A stretch of DNA of 64,000 bases. Source: Bifidobacterium sp. ESL0732 (GTDB lineage: Bacteria; Actinomycetota; Actinomycetes; Actinomycetales; Bifidobacteriaceae). Position numbers and translations under genes: made by a program. The stretch lies in assembly GCF_029395535.1 (NCBI RefSeq), contig NZ_CP113920.1:1860001-1924000 (forward strand), in the 5' to 3' direction. Every line of letters begins with the position of its first letter. The stretch's first letter is position 1. Of this stretch, positions 8,904 to 17,033 are shown piece after piece. The notes beneath the pieces are model-generated. The model did not search any database and was not told the origin of the DNA. It saw nothing but the letters and a program-made list of their open reading frames with translations.

Positions 8904-9749
8904 TCATACCAGTTCATATTCCTGCGGATAATGCTGCGCAAGTTGCTTGAGCAACAGATGGCGGGCCAGCCACAGCGCAAGCATCGGAAGGGCGAAGCCA
9001 ACGGTGACGTCGGAGAGGAAGTGGGCACCCTGCATCATGCGGCTGAACATCACCACCAGCGCGTAGACCAACGCGACGCCGTAAACCATACTTTCCTTAT
9101 TTTTCCAATGCGGGCTGACCAACGCGAGCAGGCAAAGTGACAAGGTGGTGCCGGCCCACTGGGAATGGCCGGAGGGGAACGATTTAATCTCCTCGGCCAC
9201 GCCACCGACGGCGGCGAGATAGTGTTTGCCGTTGGGGTGGTACCAAGGGGTGAAGAGGTCGAAATGGCCCTGCATCGAGCGGAAACGGACGCGGCCCCAG
9301 AAAATCTTGAGGACTTCCAGCAGGCACATCGAGCCCAGGAACACAACCACAATGGCGATGCCGGCCCAGCGGTAGCGCTGCTTCAGCCCGTCGGGAATCT
9401 TGTAGACGATGCAGGCGATGAGCACGGCGACGATGACACCGTACGCGACACCGAACAGGTGACAGTATTTGTAGCAAAGCGCAAGGCCTACCAGCGTCGA
9501 ACCGAGGTAGACAAGGCCGGAGAGCACGAGTTTCGCGAGATTTTCCTTGACGAATTTGTAAGTCCAGAACAACAACGCCGCGCCGATCATCAGAACGGTC
9601 GCGCCGATAATCGGAGCCAGACGTTCGAAGAACGCCGAAAATCCATTGCCGGGCATATAAACCGCCTGGTCAATGCGCAAATCGGCAAAAGTGCCGACAA
9701 TCAGCAGCACCAGCGCGCCGATTGCAGTGGCAGGAAACATCTTTTTCAT
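8904..9749 (-). CDS. PAP2-superfamily membrane phosphatase
   Basis: The 281-residue integral membrane protein has about six hydrophobic segments and the three phosphatase motifs of the PAP2 (type 2 phosphatidic acid phosphatase) family: K-x6-R in KIFWGRVRFR (about 150), PSGHS (about 191-195) and SRMMQGAHFLSD (about 235-246, SR-x5-H-x3-D). The usual proline after the first-motif arginine is phenylalanine here. Such enzymes dephosphorylate phosphatidate, phosphatidylglycerol phosphate or undecaprenyl pyrophosphate on the outer face of the membrane; the substrate cannot be told. The ATG at 9749 follows GAGGA. It lies downstream of rnj on the same strand but beyond a hairpin terminator, so it is likely its own unit. 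Confidence 0.85.
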   Translation of the reverse strand: MKKMFPATAIGALVLLIVGTFADLRIDQAVYMPGNGFSAFFERLAPIIGATVLMIGAALLFWTYKFVKENLAKLVLSGLVYLGSTLVGLALCYKYCHLFGVAYGVIVAVLIACIVYKIPDGLKQRYRWAGIAIVVVFLGSMCLLEVLKIFWGRVRFRSMQGHFDLFTPWYHPNGKHYLAAVGGVAEEIKSFPSGHSQWAGTTLSLCLLALVSPHWKNKESMVYGVALVYALVVMFSRMMQGAHFLSDVTVGFALPMLALWLARHLLLKQLAQHYPQEYELV

Positions 9750-9776
9750 ACGTTCATTCCTCGCAATTCATAAATT

Positions 9777-9803
9777 CCCCGGCAGGTGCGAAACCTACCG
9801 GGG
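9777..9803 (-). terminator. Stem-loop after rnj
   Basis: CCCCGGCAGGT (9777-9787) pairs with ACCTACCGGGG (9793-9803), an 11-bp stem with one mismatch and a 5-nt loop. The minus strand continues AATTTAT. It lies between the rnj stop (9897) and the PAP2 start (9749). Confidence 0.75.
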
Positions 9804-9896
9804 AAATCATATAACAACTTGTTTAGATTTTCAGTGATAAACCGATCTGAATATCAACAAGTTATCAACAGGCCAGCCTCAGCCTCAACTTCAGCT

Positions 9897-11921
9897 TCAG
9901 TTGCCGGAGGGCGTGCCGTCGATGACGTCGTGGGCGATGTCGGCGACGACCGGGACGATCATCGGCTTGCGATGGAGCTGACGGGAGACCCAACCGCCGA
10001 TGGTGCGGCGCATGATCTGCTGGAGCTTGTGGGTGTCGTGGGTGCCCTGCATCATCGCGTCCTCGAGCTGGCCGACGATCTGACGACGCACCTTGTCGAG
10101 ATCACCCTCGTCATCGGGAATCGCGTTCATGTAGACTTTCGGGCCCGAGATGACGTTCTTGGCGTCGGTGTCGACCACGGCGAAGATGGAAACGAAACCT
10201 TCGGTGCCGAGAATCTTGCGCTTCTCGAGCTCTTCGTCGGTCAGTTCGCCGACCGTATCACCATCGACGTAGACATAGGCGCACGGCACAGAACCGACGA
10301 CCGCAGCCTGACCATGGTAGAGATCGACCACATCGCCGTCCTCAGCGAGCACGACGTTCTTCGGGTCGACGCCGGTCTTGACGGCCACGAGGCCGTTGGC
10401 AACCAGGTGGCGGTTCTCGCCGTGGATTGGCATGACGCACTTTGGCTTCAGGATGTTGTAGAAGTAGGTGAGCTCGCCTTCGTTGGAGTGGCCGGAGACG
10501 TGGATCTTCGCGTTGTCGCGGTTGACCACGCGCGCGCCCTTCTGGACGAGCTTGTTGATCATGCCGTAGACCTCATTCTCGTTGCCGGGAATCAGGGAGC
10601 TGGCCATCACGACGGTATCGAACTCGTTGATGGTGATGTCGCGGTGAGTGCCGTCGGCGATGCGGCCGAGCGCGGCCATCGGCTCGCCCTGCGAACCGGT
10701 GCACATGTAAACGAGCTTGTTGTCCTGGATGTCCTTGGCCTTCTTCAGGTCGACCACGGTGCCTTCAGGAATGTGCAGATAGCCGAGATCGGCGGCGATG
10801 GACATGTTGCGCACCATCGAACGGCCGACGAAGACGACCTTGCGGCCGACCTTGTGCGCCGCGTCGACGACCTGCTGGACGCGATGGACATGGCTGGAGA
10901 AGGAGGCGACGATGATCTTGCGGGTGGCCTCGCTGAAGGCTCGCTCGAGCTCGGGGCCGATGGTGCTTTCCGGACGGACGAAACCGGGGACCTCGGCATT
11001 GGTGGAATCGACCATGACCAGGTCGACGCCCTTCTCGCCGAGTTTGCCGAACTCGACCAAATCCGTAATACGATGGTCGATGGGCAGCTGGTCGAGTTTG
11101 AAGTCGCCGGTGTCGATGACAGTGCCGGCAGGGGTGTTGATGCACACGGCCAGCGCGTCAGGGATGGAATGGGTGACGGCAACGAATTCGAGGTTGAACG
11201 GGCCTACCTTGAGCTTGTCGCGGCCTTTGACCTCGACACAGCGCGGGTTCTGGTGATGCTCCTCGCACTTGGCCTTGACGAAGGCGAGCGTAAGTTTCGA
11301 GCCTATCAGCGGGATATCCGGGCGCAGGTTCAGCAGGTACGGCACGCCACCGATGTGATCTTCGTGGCCGTGGGTCAGCACGAGCGCCTCGACGTCGTCG
11401 AGCCTGTCCTTGATATAGCTGAAATCAGGGAGGATGAGGTCGACGCCGGGCTGTTCCTCATCGGGGAAGAGCACGCCGCAATCGACGAGCAGCAGATGGC
11501 CGTTGTATTCGATCACGTTCATGTTGCGGCCGATCTCGCCCAAGCCGCCGAGCGGAACGATACGCATCGAGCCCTTGCGGTACTTCGGCGGGGCGATCAG
11601 CACGGCGTCCTGGTTGGGTGAAGTTCCCGGAGTACGCGAGACGGCGCGCGGATTGGAACGGCGACTGGTGGAACGGTTGCCAGCACGCGTATTGCGTGAT
11701 GAATTGGAACCGCTGGAACGACGTCCGCCGGAACGCAAGGAACCGCGGGATTCGCCGCGCTTGGTGCTCGTGCGCTTTTCGCTGCTTTTCGTGCTGGTTT
11801 TAGCACTGCTGCGCTTTGTGGTTTTTTCAAACGCACCCTCGCTTTTACGGGCACGTGTCTTGCTGGCGCTGCCACGACGATGCGTGGTCGGCGCTGCGGT
11901 TTTTTCTTCTGTATCTGTCAT
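9897..11921 (-). CDS. rnj: Ribonuclease J (metallo-beta-lactamase/beta-CASP)
   Basis: RNase J acts in mRNA decay and rRNA/tRNA processing, with endonuclease and 5'-3' exonuclease activity. The 674-residue protein begins with about 100 residues rich in Lys, Arg and Ser, typical of actinobacterial RNase J. It is followed by the metallo-beta-lactamase domain with HGHEDH near 182 as zinc ligands, the beta-CASP insertion and the RNase J C-terminal domain. Motifs SGHSNEGE and MPIHGENRH (C-terminal part of the active site) are intact. The start ATG (MTDTEEK) is the first in frame. It is downstream of dapA on the same strand, separated by a terminator-like hairpin and a small stem-loop that would sit in its 5' leader. 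Confidence 0.96.
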   Translation of the reverse strand: MTDTEEKTAAPTTHRRGSASKTRARKSEGAFEKTTKRSSAKTSTKSSEKRTSTKRGESRGSLRSGGRRSSGSNSSRNTRAGNRSTSRRSNPRAVSRTPGTSPNQDAVLIAPPKYRKGSMRIVPLGGLGEIGRNMNVIEYNGHLLLVDCGVLFPDEEQPGVDLILPDFSYIKDRLDDVEALVLTHGHEDHIGGVPYLLNLRPDIPLIGSKLTLAFVKAKCEEHHQNPRCVEVKGRDKLKVGPFNLEFVAVTHSIPDALAVCINTPAGTVIDTGDFKLDQLPIDHRITDLVEFGKLGEKGVDLVMVDSTNAEVPGFVRPESTIGPELERAFSEATRKIIVASFSSHVHRVQQVVDAAHKVGRKVVFVGRSMVRNMSIAADLGYLHIPEGTVVDLKKAKDIQDNKLVYMCTGSQGEPMAALGRIADGTHRDITINEFDTVVMASSLIPGNENEVYGMINKLVQKGARVVNRDNAKIHVSGHSNEGELTYFYNILKPKCVMPIHGENRHLVANGLVAVKTGVDPKNVVLAEDGDVVDLYHGQAAVVGSVPCAYVYVDGDTVGELTDEELEKRKILGTEGFVSIFAVVDTDAKNVISGPKVYMNAIPDDEGDLDKVRRQIVGQLEDAMMQGTHDTHKLQQIMRRTIGGWVSRQLHRKPMIVPVVADIAHDVIDGTPSGN

Positions 11922-11950
11922 ATCTATTACTGAACTTCTGTTTACTTAGT

Positions 11951-11970
11951 GTCTGCACCTGTGTGCAGAC
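11951..11970 (-). promoter_or_regulatory. Perfect 8-bp hairpin in the rnj leader
   Basis: GTCTGCAC (11951-11958) and GTGCAGAC (11963-11970) form a perfect stem with a 4-nt loop, 30 bp upstream of the rnj start. No T-run follows on the minus strand, so it is more likely a leader hairpin or operator than a terminator. RNase J autoregulating through its own 5' end is possible but is inference. Confidence 0.4.
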
Positions 11971-11982
11971 GAGGAATAAAAA

Positions 11983-12030
11983 CAGCGGACAAAAGCCGTG
12001 ACTGCTTACGCGTCACCAACTTCCCCGCTG
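11983..12030 (-). terminator. Terminator after dapA
   Basis: On the minus strand CAGCGG (12025-12030) pairs with CCGCTG (11983-11988) and an inner GTGAC/GTCAC pair strengthens it; TTTTTAT follows (11976-11982). It lies between the dapA stop and the rnj start and probably ends the dapB-dapA transcript. Confidence 0.65.
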
Positions 12031-12079
12031 TAATGAGCTATGCTTTTGCCTTTGCTTGATCGTCAAACCTTCTTGAAAA

Positions 12080-12991
12080 CTAGGCGTCTAAAATGCCTGC
12101 ATCAACCATGCCCTTGTGGGCACGCTCGTACTCCGGCTTCCCTGGTCCGACGTTCGGCAGGCGCATCGTGGTCACGTCAAGCCATCCACGCTCATGCAGC
12201 GCGGCCTTGGCCAGGACTCCCTGGAATCCGGTGCCGTTGATGGCGTCGACCAACGGTGCAAGACGAACCGCGAGACGCTGTGCCTCGTGGATATCACCCT
12301 TGTCGAAAGCATCAGCAAGCTGGCGCATCGGGTTCGAGGCAACATGCGCGATAACCGAAATAATGCCGACTGCCCCGATGGAAAGGAACGGAAGGAACAA
12401 CGCGTCATCACCGGAATACCAAGTCAGGCCGGTTTCCATACGCTTGCGCACAGCACCTGCTATATCACCCGTCGCATCCTTCACAGCCTTGATGTGGTCA
12501 AGTCCGGCAAGCCGGCAATAGGTGTCAAGCGAAAGATGCACGCCGGTACGCCCGGGGACATCATAGACGATGATCGGCTTGTCCGCCGATTCGTTGACCG
12601 CCTGATAGTGCTGGAAAATACCCTCTTGCGAAGGCCGAGAATAGTAAGGAGCGACCACCAGCACCGCATCGGCGCCAGCTTCCTGAGTCTGCTCGACCAT
12701 ACGCACCGTATGGGCGGTATCGTTGGAACCTGCGCCGGAAATCACCGGCACATCGACAGCCTGTTTGACGACCTGGACGAGCTTGACCTTCTCGTCCATG
12801 TGGGTGACCGGCGACTCACCGGTCGTGCCGTTGACCAAGAGACCATCGGCACCTGAAGCGACCAAATGTTTGGCCAATGCCACGGATGCTTCAAAATCAA
12901 CGGAACCATCATCGTGCATCGGCGTCACCATCGCGGGAATAACACGGCCAAATGGCGCCGGCTCAAGAAGATGCATAGAAGACTCACTCAT
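12080..12991 (-). CDS. dapA: 4-hydroxy-tetrahydrodipicolinate synthase
   Basis: It condenses pyruvate with aspartate semialdehyde in the lysine/diaminopimelate pathway. The 303-residue length is normal for this TIM-barrel family. Visible signatures are GTTGESPVT (near 55-63), the catalytic tyrosine in VVAPYYSRPSQEG and V-Y-D-V-P-G-R-T, and the Schiff-base lysine in HIKAVKDATGDI. The first ATG (MSESSMHLL) is accepted as start. It is the fourth of four minus-strand genes dapB-acyltransferase-acyltransferase-dapA, with its partner enzyme DapB at the head of the group. The substrate supplier asd lies elsewhere in the window. Confidence 0.96.
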   Translation of the reverse strand: MSESSMHLLEPAPFGRVIPAMVTPMHDDGSVDFEASVALAKHLVASGADGLLVNGTTGESPVTHMDEKVKLVQVVKQAVDVPVISGAGSNDTAHTVRMVEQTQEAGADAVLVVAPYYSRPSQEGIFQHYQAVNESADKPIIVYDVPGRTGVHLSLDTYCRLAGLDHIKAVKDATGDIAGAVRKRMETGLTWYSGDDALFLPFLSIGAVGIISVIAHVASNPMRQLADAFDKGDIHEAQRLAVRLAPLVDAINGTGFQGVLAKAALHERGWLDVTTMRLPNVGPGKPEYERAHKGMVDAGILDA

Positions 12992-13111
12992 AGTTTTAAC
13001 GCTACTTGCCGGGCGGGACGCTTATCGGCAATTAATCAAGAACAATCATTCCGAACTGGAATCGTTGGAATCGCTTGAACCGCTTGAACCGCAAACCGAT
13101 GCCCCAACGAT

Positions 13112-14449
13112 TTAGGCAACCCGCCTTGCCGCACGTCTCGGATTCGGCAATCCAACGCCCCACCACAGGTAACGCTTGATCAACGGGACGAGAGCGGCTA
13201 TCACCAGCATGGCCGCTGCGGTAAGTAATACACCTAACATATCCTGCCAGAACATCGGCAGTGCCGGCAACGGGACGTTGACGAATCCTGCGAAAACGTG
13301 CTCGCAAAGGTTCAAAACCGGATTGTTGATAGCGTAATAAATCAGGGTCGCCTCACCCACGAACCTCAATGCGCGCCACGAGGGTACCATTCTGGAGAAA
13401 CCGACCACCATGCCGATGCCAAAAAGCGAGGCAACCGCCGACAGCAGCGCGACAAACAGCCAAGGCTTTCCGGGGGTTACGACGAATGATGCCCAAGCCA
13501 GCACGGCGAACACCGCGCCGCACACCACGAACAGCGCAGCTCCCTGCCTACGGGTGAGCTTCAGCAGCTTCGCGCGGCAGACATAGCCCAACGCCAAGTA
13601 AGCTGTGGAACTCAGCACGCGATTGAGACTGAACGGCAAAGGAGTTACAATGCAATGTCTCACTACTGCGTCGGCGACCAGCAATACCAACGAAATCAAA
13701 ATAAGAAAACGGCCACGGCAGAGTTTGAGGATGCACCAGAGCAGCAGAGACGCAACGAACAAGGACCAGAAAAACCAAAGGCCGTCAGTGGTATTAAAAA
13801 GTATCGGAATCTGATTCTTGAGCAGGTTTTTGAACGCAACTGTCGAGCCAGCGCCGTCCCTAAGCCGCAACCACGAGGCGAAAATCCCGACCGCCTTTTT
13901 AATGAACATCAACGCCGCGAAGAAATAATACGGTATCACTAACTGATAGGCGCGATGTTTGGCGAGCGAGGCGAACGAGCGGCTGGCGGAGAAGAAAATG
14001 CCGCTCAGAAAGAAAAAGGCCGGCATGTGGAACAGGTAGATGACGCCGATGGAGATGCCTGGGCCGGGCAGCCAGTCAGTGTTGAGATGGCCGTAGACCA
14101 CCAGAAACATGGTGAGGGCTTTGGCGACATCAATCCAGGCGATACGTTGACGCGAGGTTACCTCACCAGAATGCGCGGATGGTATGCCTTCCACGGTTGC
14201 GGTATCGGTGACAGTGCCCATGGCCGAAGTGGCCGAGATTGAGACGATCGTCGCTGCGGATGAAGTGGTCGGAGTTGCAGTGACCGTGACCGTTGTGTCT
14301 GCTGTAGCTGCGATAGGGGTAGCCGAATTTGCGGAAGCCGCGTCGTCGGGCTTTCCTTCTCTCGCCTCATCTACGCCATCGTCGTAATCCACGTCGTCTC
14401 CACAAAAGTTCAGGCAATCCACATCGCTTATCGTTGACAGCACCATCAT
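13112..14449 (-). CDS. Acyltransferase-3 family membrane protein (paralogue 1)
   Basis: This is an integral membrane protein of 445 residues with about ten hydrophobic segments, of the acyltransferase 3 (OafA/NodX-like) family that transfers acetyl or other acyl groups to sugars. The conserved opening RIAWIDVAKALTMFLVVYGHLN (near residues 103-124) contains the family's catalytic histidine (YGH), followed by LFHMPAFFFLSG. Before it lies an acidic start and an Ala/Thr/Val-rich segment of about 70 residues that may be a linker or may mean the real start is downstream; no strong ribosome-binding site marks the annotated start. It is clearly a paralogue of the next gene (14528-15880). Its target could be a surface polysaccharide or peptidoglycan; context does not decide. 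Confidence 0.85.
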   Translation of the reverse strand: MMVLSTISDVDCLNFCGDDVDYDDGVDEAREGKPDDAASANSATPIAATADTTVTVTATPTTSSAATIVSISATSAMGTVTDTATVEGIPSAHSGEVTSRQRIAWIDVAKALTMFLVVYGHLNTDWLPGPGISIGVIYLFHMPAFFFLSGIFFSASRSFASLAKHRAYQLVIPYYFFAALMFIKKAVGIFASWLRLRDGAGSTVAFKNLLKNQIPILFNTTDGLWFFWSLFVASLLLWCILKLCRGRFLILISLVLLVADAVVRHCIVTPLPFSLNRVLSSTAYLALGYVCRAKLLKLTRRQGAALFVVCGAVFAVLAWASFVVTPGKPWLFVALLSAVASLFGIGMVVGFSRMVPSWRALRFVGEATLIYYAINNPVLNLCEHVFAGFVNVPLPALPMFWQDMLGVLLTAAAMLVIAALVPLIKRYLWWGVGLPNPRRAARRVA

Positions 14450-14527
14450 AATGCATCAACGGCATCGCAAGCGCCTAGCTACTATTCGCTCTGACCATGC
14501 CTTCACACGACTAAACGGCATCGACTT

Positions 14528-15880
14528 TCAAGCTCTGCGACTCGCCGCGACTCCTGTTCTGCGGCTCTTGCGCTGCGGACCGGAAAGGCCGACGGTCCAC
14601 CACAAGTAGCGTTTCAGCAACGGCACAAGCAAACCGACCAGCGCCATGGCGAGGAGGACGACGAAAAGACCTTCTGCGAACTGACCGAAAGCGGGCAACG
14701 AGGCCGAGGCCACCGGGACCAGCTTGAAGACGACAAGCTTGCAGACCTTGAGCATGATGTCGTTGAGGGAATAATAAATCAGCGTCGAGCGGCCGACGAA
14801 CGTGACCGGCCGCAATACCGGGAGCAGACGCGAGAGCCCAAGCAGCATGCCAGTGCCGAACAATGACGCGAGAATGGAGACTGTCCACGTCAACGTCCAT
14901 CGAGCGTTGACCAGCGGAAGCGTGGAAAGCCATGCGAGGCAAAGGAAAATTGGCGCACAGATCAGAGTGAGCAAGGCGGCGCGGCGACGGGTCAGCGCGA
15001 GCAACACCTTTCGGCAGGCGAAACCGAGTGCGAGATAGGCCGTGGAGCTGAGTACCTGGTTGAGCGTGAAGGGCAAAGGGCGCGTGAGCACATGCCGGAC
15101 CGCGGCATCAGCCACCAGCAACACCAACGCGATAGGGATTAAGAAACGCTCGCCGCAGACACGGACGATGCACCACAGCAGCAGCGAGGCGGTGAACAAC
15201 GAACAAAGAAACCACAGGCCGTCGGTGGTGTTGAAGATGATCGCCACCACGTCTTGCCACAAGGTGCCTTGTCGGCCGGGACGACCTGCGTAAAAGGCCG
15301 GCAGCACGTCCTTGCCCAGCGTCTGACCGAGCAACAGCGCGGAGAAAATGTAATACGGCACGAGCAATTGCCAGGCGCGATGCTTCACCAGGTGCGGGAA
15401 GCTCATTTCGGGGCGGAAGAAGATGCCGCTGAGCACGAAGAACGCGGGCATGTGGAAGAGGAAGATGGCGCCGATCGTTGAGGCCAGCGCGGGGAACCAC
15501 GTGGCGTTGAGATGGCCGAAGAACACGAGAAACATGGTGATGCCCTTGGCCGTGTCGATCCAGGATACCCGCTGACTGGAGCCATGCGAGGACTGTAACG
15601 GCGGGGTTTCAGACACCTCGGCAGCACTAGTCCTCTCCGACTCGGGCAAGGCGGCAGCAGAGTCTTCCGGTTCCACTGCTAGCGAGACGGCAGCAAAGCC
15701 TTTATGTTTCACTGGGAACGAGACGGCAGCAAAGTCTTCCGGTTCCACCGGTGGCGAGGCAGCAGCTGAGCTTTCCCGTTCCACTGAAGATGAGACAGCA
15801 GCTGAGCCTTCCCGTTCCACTGAAGATGAGACAGCGGCTGAACCTTGAATATCAGACTCTTGGTTATCAGGCGTCTGCAA
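14528..15880 (-). CDS. Acyltransferase-3 family membrane protein (paralogue 2, repeat N-terminus)
   Basis: The 450-residue product has the same fold and motifs as its neighbour: RVSWIDTAKGITMFLVFFGHLN with the catalytic histidine, LFHMPAFFVLSG, and about ten membrane segments ending in a basic tail. The N-terminal 90 residues are a cytoplasmic-looking tail built of 12-residue repeats of the type SAAVSSSVEREG, encoded by 36-nt direct repeats around 15710-15850. Translation probably starts at a TTG (15880) with GGAG six nt upstream; that site overlaps the dapB stop at 15890, so the gene is coupled to dapB. Two such paralogues between dapB and dapA suggest duplication followed by divergence of the tails. 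Confidence 0.86.
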   Translation of the reverse strand: MQTPDNQESDIQGSAAVSSSVEREGSAAVSSSVERESSAAASPPVEPEDFAAVSFPVKHKGFAAVSLAVEPEDSAAALPESERTSAAEVSETPPLQSSHGSSQRVSWIDTAKGITMFLVFFGHLNATWFPALASTIGAIFLFHMPAFFVLSGIFFRPEMSFPHLVKHRAWQLLVPYYIFSALLLGQTLGKDVLPAFYAGRPGRQGTLWQDVVAIIFNTTDGLWFLCSLFTASLLLWCIVRVCGERFLIPIALVLLVADAAVRHVLTRPLPFTLNQVLSSTAYLALGFACRKVLLALTRRRAALLTLICAPIFLCLAWLSTLPLVNARWTLTWTVSILASLFGTGMLLGLSRLLPVLRPVTFVGRSTLIYYSLNDIMLKVCKLVVFKLVPVASASLPAFGQFAEGLFVVLLAMALVGLLVPLLKRYLWWTVGLSGPQRKSRRTGVAASRRA

Positions 15881-15889
15881 GCACGACTC

Positions 15890-16642
15890 CTAGAGGTCGA
15901 GGAAGGCGTCGAGACCGACGGTGAGGCCGGAGTGAGCGCCCGAGGCGATGTTGCGCACCGCGAGCAGGACGCCGGGCATGAAGGAGGCACGGTCGAAACT
16001 GTCGGCGCGAATGACCAGCTGCTCGCCGGTGTTGCCCAACAGGACTTCCTCGTGGGCGTTTAGGCCTTGCAGCCGCACGGCATGAACATGCACGCCGTCG
16101 ACGACCTGGCCACGGGAGGCTGCCTCGCCTTGTGTACCATCGGGCATCGGGGCGCAACCGGCCTTCTGACGGGCTTCGGAAATCGCCTGAGCGGTGTGAA
16201 TGGCGGTGCCGGAAGGCGCGTCGACCTTGTCGGGGTGATGCAGCTCGATAACCTCGGCCGAAGTGAAGTATTTCGCGGCTTCAGCAGCGAACTTGTCTGC
16301 CAGGACGGCGGAAATGGCAAAATTCGGCGCGATGAACACAGCCTGATCTTGACGCGGGGACTTTGCGAGCGCCGCCTTGACCTGATCAAGCTTCTCGTCG
16401 GTCCAGCCGGTGGTGCCGACCACTACATCGACGCCCTGCGCCACGAGCTTCAACACGTTGGCCAGCGATGAGGCCGGAACGGTGAATTCCACTGCTACAT
16501 CTGTATTTTCAGGAGTAATGGCAGCGATATCGTCGTTCTCGCCAATTTGCTGCGCGATTTCCATATCGTCTGTGGCCTTGACGGCCTCGACCACGCTGCC
16601 ACCCATGCGACCCTGTGCCCCGACCACTGAAACCTTGATCAT
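15890..16642 (-). CDS. dapB: 4-hydroxy-tetrahydrodipicolinate reductase
   Basis: It catalyses the NAD(P)H-dependent second dap step. The product is 250 residues long, with the nucleotide-binding GAQGRMG at the N-terminus, VVGTTGW, and the substrate/catalytic segment ELHHPDKVDAPSGTA. The frame allows six extra codons upstream, but the ATG at 16642 (MIKVSVVGAQG) is chosen because it matches the family start and has GGAG at correct spacing. It heads the unit dapB-acyltransferase-acyltransferase-dapA. The region upstream holds a triple-palindrome repeat element. Confidence 0.96.
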   Translation of the reverse strand: MIKVSVVGAQGRMGGSVVEAVKATDDMEIAQQIGENDDIAAITPENTDVAVEFTVPASSLANVLKLVAQGVDVVVGTTGWTDEKLDQVKAALAKSPRQDQAVFIAPNFAISAVLADKFAAEAAKYFTSAEVIELHHPDKVDAPSGTAIHTAQAISEARQKAGCAPMPDGTQGEAASRGQVVDGVHVHAVRLQGLNAHEEVLLGNTGEQLVIRADSFDRASFMPGVLLAVRNIASGAHSGLTVGLDAFLDL

Positions 16643-16751
16643 TTTTCTCCAATTCACCATCTATTGCAATATAAATATAAAAGTTTGCCTTCTCTTTATG
16701 GTACAACAACCACTCAGTGCCAAATTCCTCCATTCTTCGTTTTTTTGACCT

Positions 16752-16889
16752 CTTGGCGCACCAAGCCCTCAATTTTTCGAAGATTGAGTACTCATTCTTC
16801 ATTTTTCGACCCTCTTGGCGCGCCAAGAAGCCAACTTGAGGGAGAATAGAGGGTAATTCTTTAGAAAATGAGGTACTTGGCGCGCCAAG
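16752..16889 (+). repeat. Triple-palindrome repeat element, copy 1
   Basis: There are three 14-bp near-perfect or perfect palindromes: CTTGGCGCACCAAG at 16752-16765, then CTTGGCGCGCCAAG at 16814-16827 and 16876-16889, with starts exactly 62 bp apart. The 48-bp spacers are related between copies of the element. Secondary dyads sit exactly at the midpoints: TGAGTACTCA at 16785-16794 (inside a 22-bp near-palindrome) and AGAAT/ATTCT arms at 16843-16860. Similar AT-rich sequence continues to both sides (about 16725-16925). It lies between divergent dapB and the nuclease-domain gene. Related copies are at 18270-18407 and, inverted, at 49718-49855. Function unknown. Confidence 0.85.
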
Positions 16890-16942
16890 AGGGTCCAAAT
16901 AGACATAATTTAGAAAATGAACCCAAAAATTTTGTAAAAAAA

Positions 16943-16984
16943 CGACACGCCCGAAATGTGGATAACCCCTAGCATTCGACCACA
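16943..16984 (+). promoter_or_regulatory. 42-bp conserved element with DnaA box, copy A
   Basis: This copy runs from CGACACGCC to TTCGACCACA, reading toward the nuclease-domain gene, with its end 49 bp before the ATG. It matches copy C (63371-63412) at 39 of 42 positions and copy B (59224-59265) at 37 of 42. Positions 16957-16965 are TGTGGATAA, the complement of the DnaA box TTATCCACA. The end merges into CGACCACAGTGGTCG, a perfect 7-bp dyad around one base. Downstream bases CACGGTAAA and AGACTG are also shared with copy B at the same offsets, so the conserved promoter unit may be longer. Confidence 0.75.
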
Positions 16985-17033
16985 GTGGTCGTTTTTGGCA
17001 CGGTAAAAGTTGATTTTCATTTAGACTGCCGCT

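Noticed and set aside
9786..11621. A 611-codon open frame on the plus strand opposite rnj
   Set aside because: It lies antisense to a clear RNase J gene and has the Val/Asp/His/Leu-rich composition that arises from the complementary strand of GC-rich codons; no ribosome-binding site or family pattern.
16752..16889. CRISPR-like array because of regularly spaced palindromes
   Set aside because: Only three short repeats per cluster, spacers are related to each other between clusters, and there are no cas genes.
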